From JAENVU01 sp046598395 (GTDB taxonomy: Bacteria > Actinomycetota > Acidimicrobiia > IMCC26256 > JAENVU01): DNA of 64,000 nucleotides. The position numbers and the translations under genes were made by a program. The stretch is from positions 16,568-80,567 of the forward strand of contig JBKJIQ010000025.1 in the NCBI GenBank assembly GCA_046598395.1, written 5' to 3'. Shown one piece after another: positions 1-8,388 of the stretch (its first letter is position 1; each line of letters starts with the position of its first letter). A model generated the notes under the pieces. It was not told the origin of the DNA and searched no databases. It was given only the letters and a program-made list of their open reading frames with translations.

Positions 1-798
1 GTCGTCGCGCCAGCTGCGCACGATGGTGGATTGACTTGCAGTGCCGAGCAGCGTGCCGTCCTGGGCCCAGAGGTGAACGAGTCCATGACCGAAGCCGTCC
101 GCAACGGCCTGCACCCGAATGTCGGCAAGGATCCATTCTGTGGGGACTCGCCGCGCCACGCGCAATGTGTTGTCGAGACTGTTGCCACCTGCGCGCTTCC
201 CGAGTGCTTGAGAGATGCCGAACGGGACGTAGTCACCCACGATGGAGAGCGTTGCCGCGGAGAGTTCGAGGAGGCCCGGGAGCCGGACCCACAGCGCACA
301 CCGTCCGGAACCGGGCGTGCCGTCGAGCTCGTCGAAGGTGCGAGCGTCGGCCATTCGCATGTCGATGCGATCCATGATCGAACCCTCATGGCGTTCCATC
401 AGCTCGCGGGCTCGACAGTCCATCGGTGCGGGAACAACGGGCATCTCGGCCCACTCGCCCTCGTGTGGGACGTCGCGATAGCCGAGGGCCGCGTTGACCG
501 TCAGGATCTCGTCGCCGTCGACGGTCGCCACCGCGCGGGCCTGAGAGATCTGATGACCCCGCACCACCTCGTCGATGCGAATGTCGAGCACGGCGGGTGG
601 CCGGGCGTAGGAGAGGTATTGACCCGTCGCCCACACGAGCGGCCGGCCCGTGAATTGTTCGAGGGCCTCCACACAGGCGCCAAGTCCGCAGCCGCCGAAG
701 AGCGCGCCGAGGCCGGAGCACAGCGTGGGCACCACCGGCAACCGCCAATGGGCGGGATCGTCGGTCGGTTCCATTCCGTAGAAGGCCACTGCGTCCAT
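1..798 (-). CDS. TesB-like acyl-CoA thioesterase (3' end cut off by window)
   Basis: Reading leftward from an ATG at 798, 266 codons stay open to the window edge, so the stop lies outside. The protein has two hot-dog halves typical of acyl-CoA thioesterase II: the first contains FGGCGLGACVEALEQFTGR and the second contains the family-type stretch YVPFGISQALG followed by NSLDNTLRVARRV. Such enzymes hydrolyse acyl-CoA to free acid and CoA in the cytoplasm. Visible length is close to the full family length (about 270-290 residues), so only a few residues are probably missing. It is divergent from the pirin gene across a 140-bp region with direct repeats. Two further double-hot-dog proteins lie at 10.1-11.8 kb. 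Substrate cannot be read from sequence. Confidence 0.8.
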   Translation of the reverse strand, partial: MDAVAFYGMEPTDDPAHWRLPVVPTLCSGLGALFGGCGLGACVEALEQFTGRPLVWATGQYLSYARPPAVLDIRIDEVVRGHQISQARAVATVDGDEILTVNAALGYRDVPHEGEWAEMPVVPAPMDCRARELMERHEGSIMDRIDMRMADARTFDELDGTPGSGRCALWVRLPGLLELSAATLSIVGDYVPFGISQALGKRAGGNSLDNTLRVARRVPTEWILADIRVQAVADGFGHGLVHLWAQDGTLLGTASQSTIVRSWRDD

Positions 799-820
799 CG
801 AGGGAACCTACCTGCCTGTC

Positions 821-897
821 GGCTCGTCCGGTCTGTTGGCTCGTCTGGCTTTTGAGGGAACGGGTTGGTCCCCGGGTTTCTTCGGGAATGGGTTGGT
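821..897. repeat. Imperfect direct repeats in the thioesterase/pirin divergent intergenic region
   Basis: Two repeat pairs are visible. GGCTCGTCCGG at 821-831 recurs as GGCTCGTCTGG at 838-848 (period 17). GGGAACGGGTTGGT at 856-869 recurs as GGGAATGGGTTGGT at 884-897 (period 28, one mismatch). They sit between two divergent starts (798 leftward, 939 rightward) and could be regulator-binding sites. That is inference; no regulator gene adjoins. Confidence 0.4.
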
Positions 898-938
898 GTT
901 GTAATTCATGCCATCGATTCCACAGAAAGGATTTGACG

Positions 939-1778
939 ATGAGTGAGCGCACGGTGACGGCGACGATTCAGGCGAGCCAGCAACTCGAGGGCGCGGGGTT
1001 CGAGGTACGTCGCCCCTTCCCCACGCCGCGGCTCTCGCTGGTCGATCCGTTCCTGCTGCTCGACGAGATGGGACCAATGGAGCTGGCGCCCGGCCAGGGC
1101 AAGGGCGCGCCGGACCATCCGCATCGTGGGTTCGAGACGGTTACCTACATGATCGCGGGCGCAACCGAGCATGAGGACTCCGCGGGTAACGCGGGGCGCA
1201 TCGGCCCCGGTGGAGTCCAGTGGATGACCGCGGGCTCGGGCGTGATCCATTCGGAGATGCCGGGCCGCGAGTTGCTCACCGACGGCGGTCGCATGCACGC
1301 ATTCCAACTCTGGGTCAACCTGCCCGCCGCGCAGAAGATGACCCCGCCGCGCTATCAAGAGTTCCTCGCGACGCAGATTCCCATCGTAGAAGACCACGGG
1401 GTGATCGTGCGGGTGATCGCGGGCGCCTACGGCGGAGCCACCGGTCCCGTGGAGACGCACTCGGCGGTCACCTACCTGCACGTGACGCTGCCACCGGGAC
1501 GGGAGGTGCGGGTGGAGGTCCCGGCGACGCATACCGCGATGGCCTACACGTTCGCGGGTGAGGGTGATGGCACGCTGCGGGTCTACGGCGATGATGGTGA
1601 CGAGGTAGTTCTGGTGAATCAGGGTTCGATCCCGAGTGAACATCTGGTGCTCGCCGGCGAGCCGCTTCGGGAACCCGTGGCCCGTTACGGACCGTTCGTG
1701 ATGAACACGAACGCCGAAATCGAGCAAGCCATCGACGACTACCGCACGGGAAACCTCGGTGCCATCATCCGTGCATGA
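939..1778 (+). CDS. Pirin family protein
   Basis: 279-residue cupin-type protein of the pirin family. The conserved N-terminal metal-binding region is visible (HPHRGFETVTYMIAG, then TEHEDSAGN and GGVQWMTAGSGVIHSE), holding the histidines and glutamate that bind Fe or another metal in characterised pirins. A C-terminal cupin half follows. Family members have quercetinase or redox-sensing/regulatory activities; which applies here is unknown. The ATG at 939 was chosen because AGAAAGG lies 8 nt upstream and homology starts there; an in-frame upstream extension to 852 lacks family similarity. The stop overlaps the next start as ATGA, indicating translational coupling with the SMP-30 gene. Confidence 0.9.
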   Translation: MSERTVTATIQASQQLEGAGFEVRRPFPTPRLSLVDPFLLLDEMGPMELAPGQGKGAPDHPHRGFETVTYMIAGATEHEDSAGNAGRIGPGGVQWMTAGSGVIHSEMPGRELLTDGGRMHAFQLWVNLPAAQKMTPPRYQEFLATQIPIVEDHGVIVRVIAGAYGGATGPVETHSAVTYLHVTLPPGREVRVEVPATHTAMAYTFAGEGDGTLRVYGDDGDEVVLVNQGSIPSEHLVLAGEPLREPVARYGPFVMNTNAEIEQAIDDYRTGNLGAIIRA

Positions 1779-2626
1779 GTGACTATGCGACGACGGTGTT
1801 GGTGGAGGGGTTGCGGTTTCCGGAGGGGCCGCGGTGGCACGACGGCCGATTGATCTTCTCGGATCAGCATGACGCCATCGTGTGGTCGCTCACGACCGAT
1901 GGGACGCTCACGAAATTGGTGGAGGTTCCCCATCGGCCGTCAGGGCTCGGTTGGGATCCGCAGGGACGGATGCTCATCGTGTCCATGGACGACCGTCGAC
2001 TGTTGCGCTTCGACGGCGAGACCCTCACGGAGGTGGCCGACCTGGGCGCGCTCGCAGCCTGGCACTGCAACGACATGGTGGTAGACCGATTAGGCCGGGC
2101 GTACGTCGGGAACTTCGGGTTCGATATCGATACGCCCGGCACGGCCCCCGTGACGGTTCCCTTGATTCGCGTCGACTCCGATGGAACGATCCATCGAGCG
2201 GCGGAGGACCTTCGGTTCCCCAATGGAACCGTGATCACATCCGACGGCACCACGCTCATCGTCGGTGAGAGTTTCGGTGGCTGTCTCACCGCATTCGATG
2301 TTGCCGCCGATGGCACACTCTCGAACCGGCGCCTGTGGGCCCAGCTCGAGGGTGCGGTCCCCGACGGAATCTGTCTCGACGCGGAGGGCGCGATCTGGTC
2401 GGCCTGCCCGCTGTCGGGGCGAGTGCTGCGGGTGCTGGAAGGGGGAGCGGTCACCGATGTCGTGACGGTGGATCGTCAGGGTGCGTATGCGTGCATGCTC
2501 GGAGGTACGAGTCGAACCACTCTGTTCATCTGTACCGCGGACGCGAGCAATCCTGCCGAAACCGGTGTGATGCGGGGCGCCATCGAAGTGTGCGAGGTCA
2601 ACATCGCCGGCGCCGGGCTGCCGTAG
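1775..2626 (+). CDS. SMP-30/gluconolactonase-like beta-propeller hydrolase
   Basis: 283 residues matching the SMP-30/gluconolaconase/LRE-like fold, a six-bladed beta-propeller that hydrolyses lactones using a divalent metal. Expected metal ligands can be placed: Glu17 in FPEGPRWHD, Asn99-Asp100 in WHCNDMVVD, the NG of FPNGTVI and the Asp of VPDGICLD. No signal peptide is present, so it is cytoplasmic. It overlaps the pirin stop codon by 4 bp (ATGA), so the two are probably co-translated. The downstream neighbour is convergent. The exact lactone substrate is not predictable. Confidence 0.85.
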   Translation: MSDYATTVLVEGLRFPEGPRWHDGRLIFSDQHDAIVWSLTTDGTLTKLVEVPHRPSGLGWDPQGRMLIVSMDDRRLLRFDGETLTEVADLGALAAWHCNDMVVDRLGRAYVGNFGFDIDTPGTAPVTVPLIRVDSDGTIHRAAEDLRFPNGTVITSDGTTLIVGESFGGCLTAFDVAADGTLSNRRLWAQLEGAVPDGICLDAEGAIWSACPLSGRVLRVLEGGAVTDVVTVDRQGAYACMLGGTSRTTLFICTADASNPAETGVMRGAIEVCEVNIAGAGLP

Positions 2627-2665
2627 CCGTCACGAGAACTGGTTGGCGCAGGCGTTGCGAGCCCG

Positions 2666-3511
2666 TCAGTCGGCGCTCGGAGTGAGATCCAACATCTGGG
2701 GCTGCGTTCCGTGGACGGCTTCCTGGTGCCGGGCCGAGATCGCTCCGGCGTGCGCCGGATCCGACAGCACGAAGAACCGGTTGGTGTGAATCGCCTCGAG
2801 CACTTCCGTCGCGTACCAATCGGGGTCTTTGCCGTTGTCGACGAGTTGGCGAATGAACGATTCCGCACCGGCATCAGGCATGGGATTCGGACCGAGGTGC
2901 TCCGGCCACAATCGTCCCGACTCCGCGATCCGCGTCCGGAGGAAAGCCGGACACAAGACACTGACACCCACGCCCGACTTCGTCATCGTCAGCTCGTGGG
3001 CGAGGCACTCCGAGATACCCACGACCGCGTGCTTCGTCGCCACGTAGGCCGACATGAATGGTGATCCCTTGAGGCCCGCAAGCGACGCGGTATTGACGAA
3101 GTGACCCTCACCCTGCTCGATCAGCTTGGGCGCGAAGCTCCGAATCCCATGGATCACGCCGTGAAGGTTCGCGGCGAAGGTCCATTCCCAGCTGGCGAGC
3201 GGGACCTCCCATGTCAGTCCGGGCGCACCGCCGACGCCTGCGTTATTGCAGACGATGTGAGCCGTGCCGAATCGATCGAACGTGGCTGCGGCAAGCGCGT
3301 CGACGGCGTTCGCGTCGGCGACGTCGCAGTGAACGTCGAGAACTTCGGTCCCTTCGGCGCGCAAGCGCGCGGCGGCGGTTTCGAGCGCCGGTGCTTCGAG
3401 GTCGGCCAACACGAGGTGCATGCCCTGCGCGGCGAACGCTTTGGCGAGGGAGAAGCCGATACCACTCGCGCCGCCCGTGATGACCGCGACCTTGCCGGTG
3501 AACTGATGCAT
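2666..3511 (-). CDS. Short-chain dehydrogenase/reductase (classical SDR)
   Basis: 281-residue NAD(P)-dependent oxidoreductase. The cofactor motif TGGASGIG is at residues 12-19, NNAG at 89-92, and the catalytic Ser143, Tyr156 and Lys160 (YVATK) are all present. Asp37 after the second strand (LVLADLE) suggests preference for NAD(H), by analogy with characterised SDRs. The C-terminal tail is about 40 residues longer than the minimal fold. It is convergent with the SMP-30 gene and lies 49 bp upstream of no other same-strand start; the 2OG oxygenase gene begins farther right on the same strand, so the two may form one leftward unit. Substrate unknown. Confidence 0.85.
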   Translation of the reverse strand: MHQFTGKVAVITGGASGIGFSLAKAFAAQGMHLVLADLEAPALETAAARLRAEGTEVLDVHCDVADANAVDALAAATFDRFGTAHIVCNNAGVGGAPGLTWEVPLASWEWTFAANLHGVIHGIRSFAPKLIEQGEGHFVNTASLAGLKGSPFMSAYVATKHAVVGISECLAHELTMTKSGVGVSVLCPAFLRTRIAESGRLWPEHLGPNPMPDAGAESFIRQLVDNGKDPDWYATEVLEAIHTNRFFVLSDPAHAGAISARHQEAVHGTQPQMLDLTPSAD

Positions 3512-3560
3512 GAGGAATTCCTTGGTTGTATTGGGAACGAGGGGGTGGGTGTATCGAGTT

Positions 3561-4370
3561 CTACGAGCGGGCTGCGGCGCGACCGTAGCGAACCAGGCGC
3601 AGGAGTTCCGAGCTACAGGTTCCGGGTGAGGTGTCGTACCCGAGGAGCGCCACGAAGCGGGGAGTGGGGCCGTGGATCGTCGTCACCCGATGCAAGCTGT
3701 GACGACCTTGAAAGAACATCAGCGCGCCCGGTTCCATGGGTACGGTCGTCACCGAGTGCCGTGGGTCGCCGGCGAGCACCGCGGCGACATCGTCGTACTG
3801 CTCGTGCTCGGGCGTCCGCAGCATCGGCACACACTCGAACTCGCCGCCAGTCTCGCTCGATTGCAAGGCAATCGACACCACGAAGTCGGTCTGGTCGAAG
3901 TGCCATGCCAACTCGTCGCCATCGGTCATGGATGCAACGTTCAATGCGCCGAGATCGTCGCGGTAGCGATATAGGCGCGCTTCGCCCAATGCGAGAGCGA
4001 TGAACTGGAGCAGCCCATCCCATTCGTAGAGCGCCCGCAGCGCGGACTCGCAGTCGAAGTCGTCATACGCGATCGCGGTGAGAGCGCTGCGGCCGAGTGC
4101 GAGCCGCGGATGGCCCGGAGGCCACTCGGGTGCGGGTAGCTCGAGGTATGGCGTCGCCAGGATGTCTTGATGGTGAGTGAGGGGCGCGAGGCGGGCGCTC
4201 TCCGACACCATCGCCGCGAGCACATCGGGTCGCACGAAGGAGGGAACAATCGCGACGCCGGTCGTGTCGAGCAGTGTGCGACAGTCCTGAGCAAGGGCAA
4301 CGGTCAACGGGTGAGTGAGGTCGTGGATCGGGTACCGGTCCGCATCGATGAGGGTGGTCGGATCGAACAT
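3561..4370 (-). CDS. Fe(II)/2-oxoglutarate-dependent oxygenase
   Basis: 269 residues with a jelly-roll oxygenase signature. Iron ligands can be assigned as His157 and Asp159 (WHFDQTDF) and His227 (SLHRVT), with Arg238 (TPRFVALLGYD) placed to bind 2-oxoglutarate. The arrangement, including the conserved ETGGEFECVP stretch, recalls the family holding ArpA-like hydroxylases and BesD-type amino-acid halogenases. Halogenases carry Gly or Ala at the Asp position, so this protein should hydroxylate rather than halogenate. That substrate class is an inference. It is 49 bp upstream of the SDR gene on the same strand and 35 bp from the divergent MDR reductase. Confidence 0.7.
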   Translation of the reverse strand: MFDPTTLIDADRYPIHDLTHPLTVALAQDCRTLLDTTGVAIVPSFVRPDVLAAMVSESARLAPLTHHQDILATPYLELPAPEWPPGHPRLALGRSALTAIAYDDFDCESALRALYEWDGLLQFIALALGEARLYRYRDDLGALNVASMTDGDELAWHFDQTDFVVSIALQSSETGGEFECVPMLRTPEHEQYDDVAAVLAGDPRHSVTTVPMEPGALMFFQGRHSLHRVTTIHGPTPRFVALLGYDTSPGTCSSELLRLVRYGRAAARS

Positions 4371-4405
4371 CGCGTGTCAGCGTACGAGGTGACAAGCTGG
4401 CGGCC

Positions 4406-5428
4406 ATGACAACCAACCCGACGATGAACCGCCGCATATTGCTTGCCTCTCGCCCGCTTGGCATCGTGACCGAGGAGTGTCTCCGGCGGGTGGAGGAACC
4501 AATCCCGACGCCGGCCGATGGTGAGGTGCTCCTCCGGGTCCTGTCACTCTCGGTCGATCCCACCAACCGCATCTGGATGCGCGAAGAAGACTCGTATCTC
4601 CCCGCGGTCGCGATCGGGGCGGTCGTGCGGGCGGCGGGCCTCGCGCAGGTCGTCGAGTCGAAACGGGAGGGCTTCGCCACTGGCGATCTCGTCTTGGGGA
4701 TGCCGGGCTGGCAGGACTACTGGCTCTTGGCGGGCGACGCGATGGCCAACGTGGTTCCACCGGGTCTGGAGATCAACGATCTCCTCTCGATCTACGGGGG
4801 AACGGGAGTCACCGCGTGGTTCGGTGTCGAAGATATCTGCGAGTTGAAGGCCGGCGAGTCGTTCGTCGTGTCGGGCGCGGCGGGCGGAGTGGGATCGGTC
4901 GCGGGCCAACTTGCAAAGTTGAAGGGCGCGGGCATCGTCGTGGGCATCGCGGGGAGCGACGACAAATGTCGATGGGTGGTTGACGAACTCGGCTTCGACG
5001 CGTGCATCAATTACAAGACCGAAGATGTTGGCGCTCGGCTCGTGGAGCTTTGCCCCGATGGGATCGACGTGTACTTCGACAACGTCGGCGGCGAGATCCT
5101 CGACGCGGTCCTGACCAACCTCGCAATCGGTGCACGCATCGCGGTGTGTGGTGCGATCTCCACTTACAACTCCGACGATCCGATCGGTGTGAAGAACACC
5201 GCGAATCTCATCATGAAACGAGCGCGGATGGAAGGGTTCCTGATCCTCGACTACGTGGATCGGTTCCTCGAAGCGATCCTCGGTCTCGCGCCGCTCGTTG
5301 CCGCGGGGACGCTCAAATACGCAACCGAGGTGGTCGAGGGTCTCGAGCATGCGCCCGAAACGTTGAACCGACTGTTTACCGGCGACCACACGGGCAAACT
5401 GATTGTGCGGGTGTCAGACCCTTCCTAG
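4406..5428 (+). CDS. Zinc-free MDR NADP-dependent oxidoreductase
   Basis: 340-residue medium-chain dehydrogenase/reductase of the leukotriene B4 dehydrogenase/CurA-like group. The Rossmann motif SGAAGGVGSVAGQLAKLKG is near residues 152-170, and no zinc-binding cysteines are present. The N-terminal stretch LSVDPTNRIWM and the segment VYFDNVGGEILDAVL are typical. Enzymes of this group reduce the double bond of alpha,beta-unsaturated ketones or aldehydes with NADPH. It is divergent from the 2OG oxygenase gene and convergent with the CAP-repeat gene (10 bp between stops). The physiological substrate is unknown. Confidence 0.85.
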   Translation: MTTNPTMNRRILLASRPLGIVTEECLRRVEEPIPTPADGEVLLRVLSLSVDPTNRIWMREEDSYLPAVAIGAVVRAAGLAQVVESKREGFATGDLVLGMPGWQDYWLLAGDAMANVVPPGLEINDLLSIYGGTGVTAWFGVEDICELKAGESFVVSGAAGGVGSVAGQLAKLKGAGIVVGIAGSDDKCRWVVDELGFDACINYKTEDVGARLVELCPDGIDVYFDNVGGEILDAVLTNLAIGARIAVCGAISTYNSDDPIGVKNTANLIMKRARMEGFLILDYVDRFLEAILGLAPLVAAGTLKYATEVVEGLEHAPETLNRLFTGDHTGKLIVRVSDPS

Positions 5429-5437
5429 GTTCTCCAC

Positions 5438-6604
5438 CTATACGCGTACGGCGATGCCGTCGTTGCGCACGGCGAGGAAGGTTCCGGATTGCACGACGAT
5501 GGAACGCCAACGGTCGATCTGTTGGTATGGCGTAGGGCTGGGGCGTTTGGCATCACCATACCGGTGGATACCGCCGAAGCCGTCGACGATGGCGTAGCCC
5601 TTACCGTTGGGCCACGGAGTGATGTCTCGGGCGATGTTCCATCCGAACGCGGGACTCCCGTAGTTCGGAGCTCCGCTCACTGACCAGACGATGCCGAACC
5701 CGTCGAGCATGTAGCCGCCACCCCCGGGCCGGTACGCAACTGACTTCGCGATGTCCCATCCCGGCCAATAGGGGAGCCCACGGAGCCGGGGCGCGGAACC
5801 GAAGCGATGAAAGCCGCCGAAGCCATCGAGGACTCCAAAGCCCTTGCCATCGGGGGCGACCGTGATGCTCCGCGCGATGTCCCACCCGAACCATGGCCCG
5901 CTGACGTTTGACAGTGAGAAGAGAGCGGAACCAAAGCGGTGAACACCACCGAAGCCATCGAGCACGATGTAGCCGTTCCCGTCAGGCATTGCGACGATGT
6001 CTCGGGCGATGTCGCCGGCGAAATGGTCGTAGCCGTAGGCGGGAGCGCCCTCGTAGGCGTTCACGGTGCCGTCGCCTTGGAGTACCCAGAACCCGCCCTG
6101 CGCGCGTGAGGCAATGCCGCGACCGTGCGAGTCGAACGCGAGGTTGGGGTCTGGTCCGGGCGGGGCGTCGCCGTCCATGAATACCTCGGCGACGTACATC
6201 TGGCCGCCGCCATAGGCGATGCCCACGCCCACCCAGCGGAACGCGCCGTCGACCATGTTCGCGTAGTGCAGCGGTGAGTTGACGAGTGCGTCATGGATGG
6301 TGGCGACGTTCGGACCGCGACCAATGTTCTCGCCGAGCTTGCGCCAACCGACGGTGACACCGTCAGGCAGATTCGAGTGACAGAGACAGCCGGAGTCGGC
6401 CATGTGTTGGGCCCACGCCTCGGCCTTGGCCGTCAGCACCGAGTGGGTGGTGACGGCGGCCAGACCCCTGGAGCCCCGCACCATGTTGATGCGATTCGCG
6501 AGGTCAGCCTCGTTTCCCGGGTCAGCAGCCTGCGCGGCTTGACCAGTCCCGAGGGCGATGGTCGCCGCGACCGTCACGAGTAGTACTGAGAGCATTCGTC
6601 GCAT
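5438..6604 (-). CDS. Exported CAP-domain protein with C-terminal DGFGG repeats
   Basis: 388 residues. A signal peptide spans about residues 1-26 (hydrophobic LSVLLVTVAATIALG, then AQA). Residues about 32-145 form a CAP/SCP domain: RINMVRGSRGL at the start, GENIGRG in the middle and VGVGIAYGGGQMYVAEVF at the end. Residues about 155-385 hold roughly five units of about 45 residues built on GWDIAR, PDGKGY and LDGFGGVHRFGSA, probably a beta-propeller-like surface module. CAP domains are extracellular and bind lipids or walls; function here is unknown. A 5' leader with a strong hairpin (6640-6740) precedes it. Such repeat proteins are familiar from Acidimicrobiia. Confidence 0.8.
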   Translation of the reverse strand: MRRMLSVLLVTVAATIALGTGQAAQAADPGNEADLANRINMVRGSRGLAAVTTHSVLTAKAEAWAQHMADSGCLCHSNLPDGVTVGWRKLGENIGRGPNVATIHDALVNSPLHYANMVDGAFRWVGVGIAYGGGQMYVAEVFMDGDAPPGPDPNLAFDSHGRGIASRAQGGFWVLQGDGTVNAYEGAPAYGYDHFAGDIARDIVAMPDGNGYIVLDGFGGVHRFGSALFSLSNVSGPWFGWDIARSITVAPDGKGFGVLDGFGGFHRFGSAPRLRGLPYWPGWDIAKSVAYRPGGGGYMLDGFGIVWSVSGAPNYGSPAFGWNIARDITPWPNGKGYAIVDGFGGIHRYGDAKRPSPTPYQQIDRWRSIVVQSGTFLAVRNDGIAVRV

Positions 6605-6639
6605 GTGTCGTATCCCTCCACTGCCAGGCGATTTCTGGT

Positions 6640-6740
6640 CACCGGCAGGTAGCCGTGACGAGTTGAATCGGCTGGCTGCTACGCGATCTTGAGCCGACGG
6701 GGCTCCGCTTCCCCGTCGAAGATCTGGTCGACCCTAGTGA
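6640..6740 (-). promoter_or_regulatory. Structured 5' leader of the CAP-repeat gene, possible riboswitch
   Basis: Upstream of the start at 6604, the leftward transcript contains a perfect 8-bp stem CGACGGGG/CCCCGTCG with an 8-nt loop (6695-6718). Around it the order of blocks CAC-AGGG, GACC, GGGGAAGCGGAGCC, then GCAGCCAGCCGATT resembles the block order of the c-di-GMP-I (GEMM) riboswitch, but the core is not identical to its usual GGGACGCAAAGCC. A c-di-AMP (ydaO) element was considered and fits less well. The window encodes three GGDEF proteins. Function is inferred only; an Rfam covariance search would decide. Confidence 0.3.
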
Positions 6741-6842
6741 CTCCGAGCGTGCAGAACGTGGTCCGAGCGGGTCATTCGACCTAAGTCACGGAATGGAATG
6801 TCGCAATTGCGCAGATCACCGAGCGCTCTTCGTGGGCGCTTC

Positions 6843-7190
6843 TCAGTGAGTGAATGGTTCGGGAACCGAGGCCCGGCGGGCCTCCGGGACGCCCTCGCGC
6901 CGGATCCGGTCCCAGACCATGAGCCCGCCGATGGGTCCGAGCAGGATCACCGCGATTGCGTACTTCCATGACCATTCCATGTCTTTGGTAATCATGATCA
7001 CCATGGCACAGAAGGCCAGCCAGACCATCCCGTGGACCGAACCGGTGATGGCTTTGCCGGCCACGTTCGGGTTCACGATCCAGAAGTAGAAGAGGATCGT
7101 GTAGGTCACCGACTCGGCGAGCGCCGTTCGAGAGAGCGCGCGAGCCTTGCGCTCGAGTTCGGTGCTGGTGTCGTCGGCGAAGTCAGGCAC
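6843..7190 (-). CDS. DUF3817 family small membrane protein
   Basis: 115 residues with three membrane segments: about 30-47 (VTYTILFYFWIV), 52-70 (GMVWLAFCAMVIMI) and 79-97 (AIAVILLGPIGGLMV), followed by a charged tail rich in Arg. This matches the DUF3817 family of actinobacterial integral membrane proteins, whose role is unknown. The start ATG at 7190 gives a 35-residue cytoplasmic N-terminus, normal for the family. It is divergent from the Gfo/Idh dehydrogenase gene with a 139-bp intergenic region and stands alone as a transcription unit. Confidence 0.75.
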   Translation of the reverse strand: MPDFADDTSTELERKARALSRTALAESVTYTILFYFWIVNPNVAGKAITGSVHGMVWLAFCAMVIMITKDMEWSWKYAIAVILLGPIGGLMVWDRIRREGVPEARRASVPEPFTH

Positions 7191-7329
7191 TGCGCAGCAG
7201 CGTAGAACCCGACAAACGGGTGGATCCGATTGGAGTGCAGCGGTCCTGGCCGGATGGTTCCTGACCCCGCATGCTCGCGATCTTCCGTGGCCGCGGCCGC
7301 ATCAACTAGATGTCTGTAGCGTCCCGGGA

Positions 7330-8325
7330 ATGGACACGATCAAGATTGGGACGCTCGGGGCGGCACGGATTACGCCGGCGGCGTTGATGAGACCGGCGCG
7401 GCTTGTGGACGGAGTCGAGGTGGTCGCGGTCGCGGCTCGGGACCGAACGCGGGCTGACAAGTTCGCCGCCAAACACGGGATCGCGAAGGTGCATGTGTCC
7501 TATCAGGCACTCATCGACGATCCCGACATCGATGCGATCTATAACCCACTGCCCAACGGGCTGCATGGCGAATGGACCCGCCGGGCGCTGGCGGCGGGAA
7601 AGCATGTCCTCTGCGAGAAGCCGTTCGCGGCGAATGCAGTGGAAGCCCGGCACGTTGCGGCTGCGGCCGCAGCAACCGATCTCGTGGTGATGGAGGCGTT
7701 CCATTACCGGTACCACCCGGTGGCCCAGCGGATGGTCGACATTGTGCGCGGCGGAGAGGTCGGTGAGCTCATCCATGTGGAGAGTTCGATGTGCATCCCG
7801 CTGCCATTGCCCAAGGACATCCGATACCGGCTGGATCTCGCGGGCGGCGCCACGATGGATACCGGCTGTTACGCGATCCACATGAACCGGTTGGTGGCCG
7901 ACGCCGAACCCGAGGTGATCTCCGCGAAGGCACGACTCGCCCATCCTGGTGTCGACCGGTGGATGCAGGCGCAGTTCCGGTATCCAGCCGGGGTTACCGG
8001 CACGATGACGTGTGCACTTTGGTCGAGCACACCGCTCAAGGTTTCGGTCCGTGCTATTGGTTCGAAGGGCGAGCTGCGGGTCTTTAATCCGACGGGCCCG
8101 CAGATGGGTTATCGGATGTCGTTGCGGTCCGATGGAACGAAGCGGCGGATTCAGGTCGAGGGCGCGAAGAAAGCCACGTACACCTACCAGCTCGAGGCGT
8201 TCGCCGCCGCGGTGCGCGATGGTGTGCCGGTGCTCACGCCCCCTGCCGACGCGATTGCGAACATGGACGTGATCGACGCGGTGTATCGCGGCGCGGGCTT
8301 GGCCGCCCGGGAGCCGTCGGCCTGA
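7330..8325 (+). CDS. Gfo/Idh/MocA family NAD(P)-dependent dehydrogenase
   Basis: 331 residues. The N-terminal Rossmann domain starts at once (IKIGTLGAARITPAAL) and carries the family Lys in CEKPFA near residue 97. The C-terminal alpha/beta domain contains DTGCYAIHM, where the conserved His of the active site lies. Family members oxidise or reduce sugars, inositols or other polyols. The ATG at 7330 was chosen because the Rossmann strand begins three residues later; the open frame extends upstream to 7147 but that part is non-homologous. It is followed after 63 bp by a small membrane protein. Substrate not predictable. A second member of the family lies at 18.9 kb. Confidence 0.88.
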   Translation: MDTIKIGTLGAARITPAALMRPARLVDGVEVVAVAARDRTRADKFAAKHGIAKVHVSYQALIDDPDIDAIYNPLPNGLHGEWTRRALAAGKHVLCEKPFAANAVEARHVAAAAAATDLVVMEAFHYRYHPVAQRMVDIVRGGEVGELIHVESSMCIPLPLPKDIRYRLDLAGGATMDTGCYAIHMNRLVADAEPEVISAKARLAHPGVDRWMQAQFRYPAGVTGTMTCALWSSTPLKVSVRAIGSKGELRVFNPTGPQMGYRMSLRSDGTKRRIQVEGAKKATYTYQLEAFAAAVRDGVPVLTPPADAIANMDVIDAVYRGAGLAAREPSA

Positions 8326-8388
8326 GCTGTTCGAGGTCCTCATTCGCTGAGGTCTTCACGAACTCGTCGTATCTGCGAGGATCGGGAG

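Noticed and set aside
6640..6740. c-di-AMP (ydaO) riboswitch as explanation for the CAP-gene leader
   Set aside because: Some blocks (GCCGATTC, GGCTACC) are reminiscent, but the characteristic order of ydaO cores is not reproduced; a GEMM-like reading fits slightly better, and neither is proven.
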